Source of the DNA: an uncultured Acidimicrobiales bacterium
GTDB lineage: Bacteria; Actinomycetota; Acidimicrobiia; Acidimicrobiales; SZUA-35
Assembly (NCBI GenBank): GCA_937922805.1
Contig: CALAJV010000010.1
Span: 310,001-374,000 of the forward strand
DNA length: 64,000 bases
Direction: 5' to 3'
The notes beneath the pieces were generated by a model, which saw nothing but the letters and a program-made list of their open reading frames with translations, searched no databases and had not been told where the DNA came from. Below, piece after piece: positions 33,486 through 41,847 of the stretch. Position 1 is the first letter of the stretch. The number at the start of each line of letters is the position of its first letter. A program made the translations under genes and the position numbers.

Positions 33486-36011
33486 ATGCCCCCGAGAAGT
33501 CGAGGATGGGACAGAACAATTCTTGTAACTAGGTACGATGAAGCGTTTGCAGCAACGCTTAAAGCAGCAGCGGAAAACGACCATGCTGCGGTTAAGGCGC
33601 TGCTCGACGAGTTCGGGCCTCAGGTCCGGTCCTACGCCCGTCGCAATCAAGCTGTCGACCATGAAAGCGTCGCCAATACTGCGTTGGCTGACGCGATTAG
33701 GAATTTGCCGAAGTTTCGCGGAACTGACCGCCGTGCCTTTCGCGCCTACCTATATCAAATCGTCCGCCGTCGTATTGCCGACGAATTTCGACGACAGGCA
33801 TCTCAGCCGACCGTAGTTACTAGTTCTGACGGCGAACTACTCAGCACTATCGCAGATGAAGAAACATCATCCTTTGATGACCATCTGGTCGAGACTGACG
33901 CCACGAAGCAGCTACTTTCCCATCTGACCGATGACCAACGTGAAGTGGTCGAGATGCGAGTACTCACCGGCTTATCGATCCGAGAAACGGCCGCCCACAC
34001 TGGGCGTTCGGTTACCGCGGTCAAAGCCATGCAACGCCGAGCCTTAGTTTCGCTTCGAGCGATCGTGACCGCTGCGGCCATAATTCTGATTGGCTTGGTT
34101 GGCTTCCGCATCTTGAATAGCCTGGGCGAGAAACCAATCGTGGTCGTCAACGATCCGGCAGGACAAGGGGTTGACGACAGCGGCCAAGACGGTGGGGATG
34201 AACAAGGGAGTAGCGATGAGCGGGGCCAATCGATAACTGTCGACTCGACCGAGGGTGAGTCGAACCAAACTAGCGAAGATGCGGTGACCGCGGGAGATCC
34301 GTCGGGTATTGACGTGGGTGATCGGCCAACGTCGATCGGAGCACCTAGTACAGGTCCGTTGGCTTTTCCTGATGCCACCGGATGGGCAGCTGAGACGACG
34401 ACTGGCGGTCGCAACGGTCGGGTCGTCATTGTTAACTCGTTGGAAAATACAGTCGACCCGAACGACGATCTCGTCACGTTCCGAGAAGCCATGACTGAGG
34501 TCAACGAACCGAGAATCATTGTGTTCTCTGTCGCTGGAGTCATCGACTACCGAACTAGTACATCACTTCCCGGTAGCCAGTTGATACTTGATCGGTTGGA
34601 TAGCGACGTAACCGTTGCCTGCCAGAGTGCCCCCGAACCGGGAATCACCTTCGTTGGTGATGGCTTTCGCTTTGGAGGCCAAGTAAGTAACGTGATCATG
34701 CGTCATTGTCGGATGCGAAATAGCGCTCCCATAACCCAGGGGACAGCCGACAATAGTTCCTGTCTCCGGGTCGTTGGCACGCAGGCTGCGAACGCTCCCA
34801 CCGACTACATCTTTGATCACATCTCGTGCATGTGGGCCACCAAGGGGGCTATCTCGTTCTCACTTCCAGCCTTGGGAGAACCGACCGGTGCGTTGATCCA
34901 AGACGTGTCAGTGTCCAATACGATCGCGGCGGAAGGAGCCGGGTTCTCGTCGAGTAGTACTGTTGGAAGCAGTCCGGCATCGAAATCGAGTGGCATCAGT
35001 TGTTCTTCAGCCCAGGCAGCTCGGCCGGTTGAACGGTGCTCGTTGGTCGGTAACTTCATGGCCCACTTCGACCAGCAAAGCAGTCATGTCTGGGGAGTCG
35101 GCGGCGGTGAACTGATCAACAACATCGTGTACAACTTTTCCGCCATCGGGATACAAGCCAAAGCCAGACCCGACCGGCAAAACAATCTTGAAGGGTCGAT
35201 AATCGGCAACTTGGTTCAGCATGGACCCGATTCAAAAGCTAGTACCAGTCAACTCTTCCGCCCGATTGATCTCGGAGGAAATACCGAAACTAACTCGTTC
35301 ATGGAGATCGCTGATAACTACGTCGGGGAAGTCGTCCAGCAGCCACGCAAGGTTGACAATGTACTGAATGACAATGCCAACAAGCCATCGTCTCCGACCC
35401 CGACCGACGCAAGCGATATTTTGGCCATGGCCCGACCCGGGTCTGATCATCTCCGTTGCATCGGAGCTAGCCGTCCTCAGCGTGACTCTCACGATCAGCG
35501 GGTCCTCGATGAGTTCCAGACCGGAAGCGGAACGACCGGAGTTGGGTCCGACCAGGTTCGAGACTTCGCCGAATACCCAACAACGGCCACCCGTCACGGT
35601 TGGGCCGACAACGATTCTGATGGTATGCCTGACTCATGGGAGCAAAAGCTAGGTCTAAACGATCCGACCGGGAACGACCTAAGTGCGACCTACACCAACG
35701 TGGAAGTATTCCTGAACGGTCTAGCCCAATGCCCGAATATCAGCATTGACCTTGAAGATGGTGCTACCTTCCAGTCGGCCGACACGGCGGCCATTCCGTT
35801 CAGCGCAAACTGGTTGCTGTGGACCGATGGTCAAACCATCGAGGTTTGCGTCGATGGGCGATGTACTGACTACACCGATCCAGACAACGACCAAATTTTT
35901 GTAGCGTCGGATCTCTCGGCCGGTGAACACACCGCTACCTTGACTCTTCGAAGCCAAACTGGAGCGAAGGTGGCAACCGCCGGCCCCGTGAATTTTACCA
36001 CTACCGGCTAG
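33486..36011 (+). CDS. ECF sigma factor fused through one membrane helix to an extracellular pectate-lyase-like beta-helix
   Basis: An 841-residue fusion. Residues 20-105 are sigma-70 region 2 (FGPQVRSYARRNQ, then FRAYLYQIVRRRIADEFRRQ). Residues 130-190 are region 4 (LTDDQREVVEMRVLTGLSIR, then GRSVTAVKAMQRRAL). One hydrophobic helix follows at about 192-211 (IVTAAAIILIGLVGF). An acidic Ser/Gly/Asp linker leads to a beta-helix of about 400 residues that opens like a PL1 pectate lyase (FPDATGWAAETTTGG; EPRIIVFSVAGVID). Then come a calcium-type loop DNDSDGMPDSWEQKLG and a short Ig-like end domain. No break in the frame is visible. ATG 33486 is taken as start; a TTG at 33462 is possible. The layout suggests a one-protein surface sensor and sigma factor. 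Confidence 0.88.
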   Translation: MPPRSRGWDRTILVTRYDEAFAATLKAAAENDHAAVKALLDEFGPQVRSYARRNQAVDHESVANTALADAIRNLPKFRGTDRRAFRAYLYQIVRRRIADEFRRQASQPTVVTSSDGELLSTIADEETSSFDDHLVETDATKQLLSHLTDDQREVVEMRVLTGLSIRETAAHTGRSVTAVKAMQRRALVSLRAIVTAAAIILIGLVGFRILNSLGEKPIVVVNDPAGQGVDDSGQDGGDEQGSSDERGQSITVDSTEGESNQTSEDAVTAGDPSGIDVGDRPTSIGAPSTGPLAFPDATGWAAETTTGGRNGRVVIVNSLENTVDPNDDLVTFREAMTEVNEPRIIVFSVAGVIDYRTSTSLPGSQLILDRLDSDVTVACQSAPEPGITFVGDGFRFGGQVSNVIMRHCRMRNSAPITQGTADNSSCLRVVGTQAANAPTDYIFDHISCMWATKGAISFSLPALGEPTGALIQDVSVSNTIAAEGAGFSSSSTVGSSPASKSSGISCSSAQAARPVERCSLVGNFMAHFDQQSSHVWGVGGGELINNIVYNFSAIGIQAKARPDRQNNLEGSIIGNLVQHGPDSKASTSQLFRPIDLGGNTETNSFMEIADNYVGEVVQQPRKVDNVLNDNANKPSSPTPTDASDILAMARPGSDHLRCIGASRPQRDSHDQRVLDEFQTGSGTTGVGSDQVRDFAEYPTTATRHGWADNDSDGMPDSWEQKLGLNDPTGNDLSATYTNVEVFLNGLAQCPNISIDLEDGATFQSADTAAIPFSANWLLWTDGQTIEVCVDGRCTDYTDPDNDQIFVASDLSAGEHTATLTLRSQTGAKVATAGPVNFTTTG

Positions 36012-36132
36012 CCACCGAACCGATTTCTCGACGCCAGTTTGCAGGTACCTGCAATTGTTAATGCCCATTTGGCGAGCCCAAAGTAGTGTTCCGCTTGCAA
36101 GCCAACCCAGCGCGAACAAAGGGAGCCTTCAT

Positions 36133-37578
36133 ATGCGTCGCTTGACTATCATTGATCAAACCGTGTTGCTACTTCAACCAATACGGCGATGGCGTTTCTT
36201 CGTCGTCCCAGCTATAGCGGTGATAGTGGTGGCGGCGTCGATGAGTGCTACGCCCGCCTCGGCACTGCCGAGCGAGAACGACATGGTCGATCCCGACGGC
36301 GACGCATCAGGTTGGGAAGACGTTCCGTCAAGAGGAGTATTAGGCGAGCGTCAGCACCTGGCCAACCTTGTTATTACGCAGCGCAACCGGGATCTAGAAA
36401 AACAGGCCGGGATATCGAAGAAGAACTATGAGGATGCGATAGCCAATTGGGCGAAGAACTGGGGGCGAAATATCGTCGTTGAGTCCATCCCGGGTCTGAA
36501 CCTTGCCATGGACTTGACCCAGGAAATAGACGCGGTTGACCAACACAACCGAATGGTCGAAGCACTGGCGGCCAAGAACAGACAAATAGATGAACTCGAA
36601 GCCAAGAATGCCGAACTTGAAGCGAAACTCGATGCCGTGAGAGCAGAACTTGAAGCACTACAAGGTCCTCCTAGCTCGGCCCAGAAACAGAGACTTGAGT
36701 CGTTGAACCGGCGAGCCTTGAAATCGACTCGGCTCATGGAACTAACTCACAAGCGAGCCAACGAACTAGAACAGACACAGCTCCGCTACGGACTGTCTGC
36801 GCTCCAGGGCATTCCAAGGGTGTGCGTTACAAAAGACACATTCAACGACAAGAAATGTGGCCCAGGATACGAAGCTTGGTGGGCCCTTGGACGAAATATT
36901 TTGCACCGGCCCCGATACTGCGCCCGCTCGAACAACAACTACTCTTGCGCAACCGGAGGCAATGCTCTTTTCCCTGAGAACAGTTTGCGTCCCGAGTTCG
37001 GCGAGTTTAAATGCCGGGCGAACGGAGCTGTCTACTGGAGTAATGGTCGAAACGCCTACTCTCGCATTGCTGAGTCAGGGCGGGAACGGTGCGCTGATAT
37101 TCACTCGTCTTGGAGATTCACTGGCAAGTTTAAGCCTCAAACGGGGGGCAAGATCACGTATCGTCAACTCACAGACCGAGACTGTCCGAATCAAAGCGAA
37201 AATGGTCGTTTGACTGCTCGGTGTGAGGAGAATGTAGTCGATGTTGATCCGCCGGGATACCCATGGGGATGTCTTGAACACGACAAGACCGGCAACTGGA
37301 AATGTCGAGGAGATTCGAGTTACCTTCGGTTGGAGCCCATAGATACATCGAAGCAAGATCCGAGACCAAAGGGAGATTTCACCTGCCGGTTCAACGGATT
37401 GAAGTACTTTTCGAATGGCAGTCAATACATGTTGAAAGCAGCCAAGAGTGCCAATGTCGACCAATGGCTATGTCGAGACGTGACACTGGTCTTGCACGTC
37501 TATTGCAACGGTAGGGCTGTGCGGGCGGTGAAGCCTCCGAACCGGCAAAAACAGACCTGCGGATACGCAGCTCGATAA
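36133..37578 (+). CDS. Secreted coiled-coil protein with repeated cysteine modules
   Basis: A 481-residue protein. A basic start and the helix FFVVPAIAVIVVAASMSATPASA give a cleavable signal peptide. Residues 130-225 form a coiled coil (AAKNRQIDELEAKNAELEAK). The C-terminal half is rich in Cys and aromatic residues and contains two related modules: GEFKCRANGAVYWSNG near residue 290 and GDFTCRFNGLKYFSNG near residue 414, each closed by a downstream Cys (ERCADI; WLCRDV). I do not recognise the module. GGGAG precedes ATG 36133. It lies 121 bp after the sigma/beta-helix gene on the same strand and may be co-regulated with it. Confidence 0.75.
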   Translation: MRRLTIIDQTVLLLQPIRRWRFFVVPAIAVIVVAASMSATPASALPSENDMVDPDGDASGWEDVPSRGVLGERQHLANLVITQRNRDLEKQAGISKKNYEDAIANWAKNWGRNIVVESIPGLNLAMDLTQEIDAVDQHNRMVEALAAKNRQIDELEAKNAELEAKLDAVRAELEALQGPPSSAQKQRLESLNRRALKSTRLMELTHKRANELEQTQLRYGLSALQGIPRVCVTKDTFNDKKCGPGYEAWWALGRNILHRPRYCARSNNNYSCATGGNALFPENSLRPEFGEFKCRANGAVYWSNGRNAYSRIAESGRERCADIHSSWRFTGKFKPQTGGKITYRQLTDRDCPNQSENGRLTARCEENVVDVDPPGYPWGCLEHDKTGNWKCRGDSSYLRLEPIDTSKQDPRPKGDFTCRFNGLKYFSNGSQYMLKAAKSANVDQWLCRDVTLVLHVYCNGRAVRAVKPPNRQKQTCGYAAR

Positions 37579-37657
37579 GCTGTCAAACCTAGTCCGCTAG
37601 ATTTTCGTCGGTACAGCAACAATTGTGTCCACAACTTGTTGGGCACTGGAGGACGTC

Positions 37658-38779
37658 ATGGAAATCGAACCGTTCGCAGTTGAGCTTTGGATGGGGCAGT
37701 TCGAAGGGCAATGCCAGTACAACCTGGCTGAGACCTGCGTTCGATCTCTAACGATCGGTGAATTGCTTGAACTGTGCGGTACCGACGAAACTGAGTTGTC
37801 GGCTTTTCTGTCCATGAAGATGGACTACGGCTCCGTTGACGGGTCGCTCCAGTTGCGGACCAACATCGCCAACCTCTATTCCAACGTCGAACCAAATCGT
37901 GTACTAGTTACTCATGGCGCGGCGGGAGCGAATGCATTGATCTACTCGGCTCTAGTGTCGCCCACTAGTCACGTAGTTTCGTTCGTGCCGACCTATCAGC
38001 AACACTACTCAATCCCTAAGAGTTTTGGCGCCGATGTCGACGTTTTACAGCTCCGGAAGCAAGATCAGTTTTTGCCTAACATCGATGAGCTACGAGCTAT
38101 CGTCCGCGATGACACTTCAGTTATCGCCCTTACAAACCCGAACAACCCTACTGGCTCGTTGATTCACCAAGAGGCGCTGAAACAGATCTTGGAGATAGGT
38201 GAAGATTGCGGCGCCTACGTGGTTTGCGATGAGGTGTATCGGGGAACCGATCAGGTTGGAGCGGGCACAACACCATCGGTTGTCGACCTTGGTGGAAACG
38301 GAGTCTCGACCGGCAGCATGTCTAAAGCGTTCTCCTTAGCTGGACTTCGTCTGGGATGGATCGTGGCCCCACCTGAGGTACTAGAACAAGTAACACATCA
38401 CCGCGACTACAACACGATCAGTGTCGGAATGATCAATGACTACTTGGCTTCGCTGGCACTGGCCAACGCCGATGTGTTACTGGAAAGAAGTCGCTCGCTT
38501 ACTCGCCGAAACCTGCAGATACTAGATGATTGGGTGCAAACCGAAGATTTGGTTTCGTATGTCAAACCATCATCAGGTACGACAGCGTTGGTGCACTACA
38601 ACCTGGAGATGGATTCCTACCAATTCTGTCGACAGTTGCTGGAAGAAACTGGCGTTCTTCTTATGCCGGGCAGCGCGTTTGAAATTGAAGGTGCATTTCG
38701 AATTGGGTACGCCAATGACACCCAGGTTTTGGAAAGAGGACTTCCGCTACTGTCAGCCTTCCTCCACCAGGTTAACTAG
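37658..38779 (+). CDS. Class I/II PLP-dependent aminotransferase
   Basis: A 373-residue fold-type I PLP enzyme. NPNNPTGSL, CDEVYRGTDQ and the Schiff-base Lys in STGSMSKAFSLAGLRLGW are the family signatures, and FRIGYAND holds the carboxylate-binding Arg. The opening MEIEPFAVELWMGQFE recalls aminotransferases near capreomycidine synthase, but the substrate cannot be fixed. GGAGGAC just before ATG 37658 decides the start over an in-frame GTG at 37625. It overlaps the convergent SDR gene by 4 bp. No biosynthetic cluster surrounds it. Confidence 0.88.
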   Translation: MEIEPFAVELWMGQFEGQCQYNLAETCVRSLTIGELLELCGTDETELSAFLSMKMDYGSVDGSLQLRTNIANLYSNVEPNRVLVTHGAAGANALIYSALVSPTSHVVSFVPTYQQHYSIPKSFGADVDVLQLRKQDQFLPNIDELRAIVRDDTSVIALTNPNNPTGSLIHQEALKQILEIGEDCGAYVVCDEVYRGTDQVGAGTTPSVVDLGGNGVSTGSMSKAFSLAGLRLGWIVAPPEVLEQVTHHRDYNTISVGMINDYLASLALANADVLLERSRSLTRRNLQILDDWVQTEDLVSYVKPSSGTTALVHYNLEMDSYQFCRQLLEETGVLLMPGSAFEIEGAFRIGYANDTQVLERGLPLLSAFLHQVN

Positions 38780-39651
38780 TCGCCGCCTCCCAGCAGAGGG
38801 TTTCCCCACTCGGGATTTTTGTTTTCAAGAACTGATTCGAATCGACCGCTAAGTGTTGCCACCATCGACATGTCGGTAAAGATCCAGAACTTGTCGTTGG
38901 TGATCGCGTCGTGAACCAACTCCGCTACGTCGTCGGGGTTTTTGCCCGAAGCTAAGAGGTCACGAATGAAGTCGTATCGGGCTTCGGATTCGGGCGATGG
39001 TTCGTTGAGCGCATCCGGGGCCGCCCACTCAGGCCGATTGCGAGAGGAGTCGGCGATTTTCGTGTCAACCCATCCCGGGCACAGGCAAGAGACACCAACG
39101 GTTGATCCGGTCGTTTTCAGCTGGTTAAACAAGCCTTCAGTTATTGCCACAACGGCCCATTTCGAGGCACTGTATGCATTATGGCCGGGAAGGTGACCGG
39201 CCATCGATGCAGTATTAACAATGTGACCATCGCCGTGTTCGAGCAAGTGGGGCAAGAAGGCCTGGTGTCCATGGATTACGCCCCACAAATTGACATCGAG
39301 AACCCATTTCCATTCTTTGGCGTTTATCGTTCCGGGGCCTTCAGTAAGTCCGCTGCCCGCCACCCCAGCGTTGTTGCAGAGCACGTTCACCTGACCGAAC
39401 CGGGCGATCGATTCCGACGCCAGGTCGGCAACGGCTTGCTCGTCAGCAACATCGCTTACATGAGCGACTGTCTCGGTGCCATGACCGCTAGCAATTTCGG
39501 CCACCGATGCTCGGGCTTGTTCTAATGGTGGGGCTTCGATATCGGAAAGCACCACGTTCATTCCGGCCTCAGCGAACCTTTTCGCAAACGAAAATCCGAG
39601 GCCGCTAGCGGCGCCGGTTACAACTGCAGTCTTGCCTTTAAGATGTTCCAC
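38776..39651 (-). CDS. SDR family NAD(P)-dependent oxidoreductase
   Basis: A 291-residue short-chain dehydrogenase. TGAASGLG is the cofactor motif, DIEAPP after the second strand favours NAD, NNAG is present, and the catalytic set is Ser in NTASMAG with YSASK. The GTG start at 39651 (VEHLKGKTAVVTG) is where the family begins and has GGTGG 6 nt upstream; an ATG at 39681 would add ten atypical residues. The C-terminal 60 residues (SGKNPDDVAELVHDAITNDK) extend past the core, as in fatty-alcohol or retinol-like dehydrogenases. A second SDR gene is divergent, 123 bp away. Confidence 0.88.
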   Translation of the reverse strand: MEHLKGKTAVVTGAASGLGFSFAKRFAEAGMNVVLSDIEAPPLEQARASVAEIASGHGTETVAHVSDVADEQAVADLASESIARFGQVNVLCNNAGVAGSGLTEGPGTINAKEWKWVLDVNLWGVIHGHQAFLPHLLEHGDGHIVNTASMAGHLPGHNAYSASKWAVVAITEGLFNQLKTTGSTVGVSCLCPGWVDTKIADSSRNRPEWAAPDALNEPSPESEARYDFIRDLLASGKNPDDVAELVHDAITNDKFWIFTDMSMVATLSGRFESVLENKNPEWGNPLLGGGD

Positions 39652-39774
39652 CCGGCCACCGTAGATGCCCGGGTGAAACATAGCGAGTTCGGATGGTGAG
39701 TTTAGCTAGCAAGTTGACAGAGCGAGTTTCGAGAGCGAGTTGACAGATAGCTCTAGCGGGACTTCATTAGAGGC

Positions 39775-40533
39775 GTGAGCGATTTTGACAAGCTACATCG
39801 AGTGGCGGTAGTAACTGGCGGTGGTCGGGGGATAGGTAAGGCTGCCGCCCAAGCGCTTAGCGCTGAGGGCTGGTTGGTGGTGGTTAGTGGCAGAACTCAG
39901 GCCACGTTGGACGAAACCGTTGCTGGCTTGGCCGGACCCGGGCACGCCGTCGTTGTCGATGTATCTCAAGCAACCGACGTTGACATGTTGTTTGCCGAGG
40001 CAGTCCAGGTTTTTGGTCGCATAGACCTGCTCTTCAACAACGCTGGTATCTCAGCTCCGGCGGTTCCAATTGACGAACTCTCTGTTGATACTTGGGAGCG
40101 ACTTATCGCAGTTAACGTGACCGGCTCGTTCCTTTGCGCCCGAGCTGCCTTTGCTCAAATGAAACGACAGGACCCTGGCGGTGGTCGAATAATCAACAAT
40201 GGTTCAGTGTCAGCAACTACGCCGAGGCCTTTTTCGGCTCCCTATACGGCGAGTAAACATGCCATAACCGGATTGACCAAGTCGCTCGCTTTAGATGGGC
40301 GGAGCCACAACATTGCTTGTGGACAGATCGATATAGGTAATGCCGGTACCGAGATGGTCGAGGCTATGGCGACCGGAGTCCGGCAAGCCAATGGGTCTGT
40401 GATGGCTGAACCAGTTATGGACGTTGACAATGTTGGCCGAGCCGTGAGCTATATGGCGGGGCTGCCGCTAAATACCAACGTTCTATTTATGAACGTGATG
40501 GCTACAGAGATGCCATTCGTGGGGCGAGGCTGA
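39775..40533 (+). CDS. SDR family oxidoreductase
   Basis: A 252-residue short-chain dehydrogenase. TGGGRGIG is the cofactor motif, SGRTQ after the second strand suggests NADP, NNAG is present, and the catalytic Ser/Tyr/Lys are in NNGSVSAT and YTASK. No N-terminal extension is present. The start is GTG 39775. Two TTGACA hexamers lie upstream (39714-39719 and 39740-39745) inside a repeated AGTTGACAGA. From the second, a 17-bp spacer leads to a weak TTCATT ending 6 nt before the GTG, so transcription may be leaderless. The small cysteine protein gene follows after 19 bp. Confidence 0.88.
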   Translation: MSDFDKLHRVAVVTGGGRGIGKAAAQALSAEGWLVVVSGRTQATLDETVAGLAGPGHAVVVDVSQATDVDMLFAEAVQVFGRIDLLFNNAGISAPAVPIDELSVDTWERLIAVNVTGSFLCARAAFAQMKRQDPGGGRIINNGSVSATTPRPFSAPYTASKHAITGLTKSLALDGRSHNIACGQIDIGNAGTEMVEAMATGVRQANGSVMAEPVMDVDNVGRAVSYMAGLPLNTNVLFMNVMATEMPFVGRG

Positions 40534-40552
40534 GGGCGCTAGCATTAGCATC

Positions 40553-40714
40553 ATGTGTAAACGCATTACGTGTGCCGACTGCAAAAAACCGGGATGGGTG
40601 GGCTGTGGGGCTCACGTCGAAGATGTATTAGGTGATGTGGCTGAAGCCGACCGATGTGCCTGCGAGCAAGCCGATTTCAGGAAGCCGAGCTGGCTAAAGA
40701 ACCTCATTCGCTAA
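40553..40714 (+). CDS. 53-residue cysteine-rich conserved small protein
   Basis: The frame MCKRITCADCKKPGWVGCGA continues with HVEDVLGDV and RCACEQ and ends at TAA 40712-40714. Six cysteines are grouped as CxxC with a following GCG and a CAC near the end, suggesting a small zinc or metal site. The wording TCxxCxKPxWxGCGxHVExVL is a pattern I recognise from widespread small proteins of unknown function in actinobacteria and other bacteria. It lies between an SDR gene (19 bp) and carbonic anhydrase (15 bp) on the same strand, probably in one operon. Confidence 0.85.
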   Translation: MCKRITCADCKKPGWVGCGAHVEDVLGDVAEADRCACEQADFRKPSWLKNLIR

Positions 40715-40729
40715 CGGAGTATTGATCGC

Positions 40730-41242
40730 ATGACGTTCTCGCCGAATACCGACGACCTAGTTGCACGTAACGCTCGATACTTGAGTCAATCCCACGATAG
40801 TCAACTTGACGTTGAGCCTGGTCTGAATTTGGCCGTTGTCGCCTGCATGGACGCCAGAGTTGATGTCCACGCCATTTTGGGCATCAATAATGGCGACGCT
40901 CATATTATGAGAAACGCTGGCGGAGTGATCACTGACGACGTTATTCGTTCGTTGTGTTTGTCTCAGCGGGCGTTAGGAACGAGAGAAATTCTGCTGATCC
41001 ATCACACCGATTGTGGATTGCAAAAAGTCAATGAAGCGGATTTTCGGGCCGAACTACATTCTGAGCTTGGAGTCAAGCCGCCGTGGTCAGTAGAGGGATT
41101 CGAAGACCCGTATGACGACGTGCGGCAATCGATGCTGCGGCTCAAGATGACGCCGTTCGTGCCGCACAAGGAGCACATCCGCGGGTTTGTCTTTGACGTG
41201 AACAGCGGACTATTGAACGAAGTCTTAGCTAATAATCCGTAG
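40730..41242 (+). CDS. Beta-class carbonic anhydrase
   Basis: A 170-residue zinc enzyme that interconverts carbon dioxide and bicarbonate in the cytoplasm. VACMDARVDVHAILG gives the first zinc Cys with the Asp/Arg dyad, HIMRNAGG the conserved loop, and IHHTDCGL the zinc His and second Cys. The length fits the short YtiB/Rv1284-like branch. GGAG lies 9 nt before ATG 40730. It follows the small cysteine protein gene by 15 bp and is convergent with the Lrp-type regulator, with stop codons adjacent. Confidence 0.92.
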   Translation: MTFSPNTDDLVARNARYLSQSHDSQLDVEPGLNLAVVACMDARVDVHAILGINNGDAHIMRNAGGVITDDVIRSLCLSQRALGTREILLIHHTDCGLQKVNEADFRAELHSELGVKPPWSVEGFEDPYDDVRQSMLRLKMTPFVPHKEHIRGFVFDVNSGLLNEVLANNP

Positions 41243-41704
41243 CTAGTTGAGAGCAAGTTCAGTTCGAGCGCATACCTCACGAATGGCGAAATTCGAACGT
41301 AGGCTAGCCACGTGAGGCAAGCTGGCTAGAAACTGGTGGAGCTGTTCGTAACCAGCGACGTCTTCACAGATGACGTGTACCCGGTAGTCAGAGTCCCCGG
41401 CCATTAGGTAGCAACTCATTACTTGCGGTGCTTCTCGAATTGCAGCCTCGAACTCTTCGAGTAATTCTTCGGCTTGGGAGTTGAGAGATACCTCGACGAA
41501 GACGGAAACGCTTCGCCCTACCGCCGCCGGGTTGACCAACATAACGTAGCGGTCGATGACTCCTGCTTCCTCTAGTCGTCGAATACGACGTAGCGTTGCT
41601 GATGGGGACAGGCCGATTTTCTCGGCCAAATCGGCACTGGTCATCCGACCATCCTGCTGCAGCTCGTTCAATACAGCTACATCAAGCTTGTCGAGTAGTT
41701 CCAT
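41243..41704 (-). CDS. aldR: Lrp/AsnC-family regulator, probable AldR
   Basis: A 153-residue feast/famine regulator. The N-terminal helix-turn-helix (LLDKLDVAVLNELQQDGRMT; LAEKIGLSPSATLRRIRRLE) is followed by the RAM ligand-binding domain (VMSCYLMAGDSDYRVHVICE). It is divergent from alanine dehydrogenase, the arrangement of mycobacterial aldR/ald, where AldR responds to alanine. ATG 41704 lies 6 nt after a CATAAT hexamer (41711-41716, minus strand), so an ATG at 41722 is less likely. Two identical 12-bp repeats in the shared region begin at that hexamer and are probable binding sites. Confidence 0.88.
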   Translation of the reverse strand: MELLDKLDVAVLNELQQDGRMTSADLAEKIGLSPSATLRRIRRLEEAGVIDRYVMLVNPAAVGRSVSVFVEVSLNSQAEELLEEFEAAIREAPQVMSCYLMAGDSDYRVHVICEDVAGYEQLHQFLASLPHVASLRSNFAIREVCARTELALN

Positions 41705-41715
41705 TGCATGATTAT

Positions 41716-41745
41716 GGCGCAAAATGTACTATCGGCGCAAAATGT
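41716..41745. promoter_or_regulatory. Direct-repeat operator in the aldR-ald intergenic region
   Basis: GGCGCAAAATGT occurs identically at 41716-41727 and 41734-41745, separated by ACTATC (18-bp period). The proximal copy touches the putative aldR -10. Regular phasing suits an Lrp-type octamer wrapping DNA. Confidence 0.6.
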
Positions 41746-41847
41746 CTGCTCTGAAGATCATTAGTACGCCTAATTACGCCGAGATCAACCACGAGGGTTG
41801 GCCTAGGATTTCATCAGAGATTTCAAGTAGCTAGAGGGAGCCAAACA

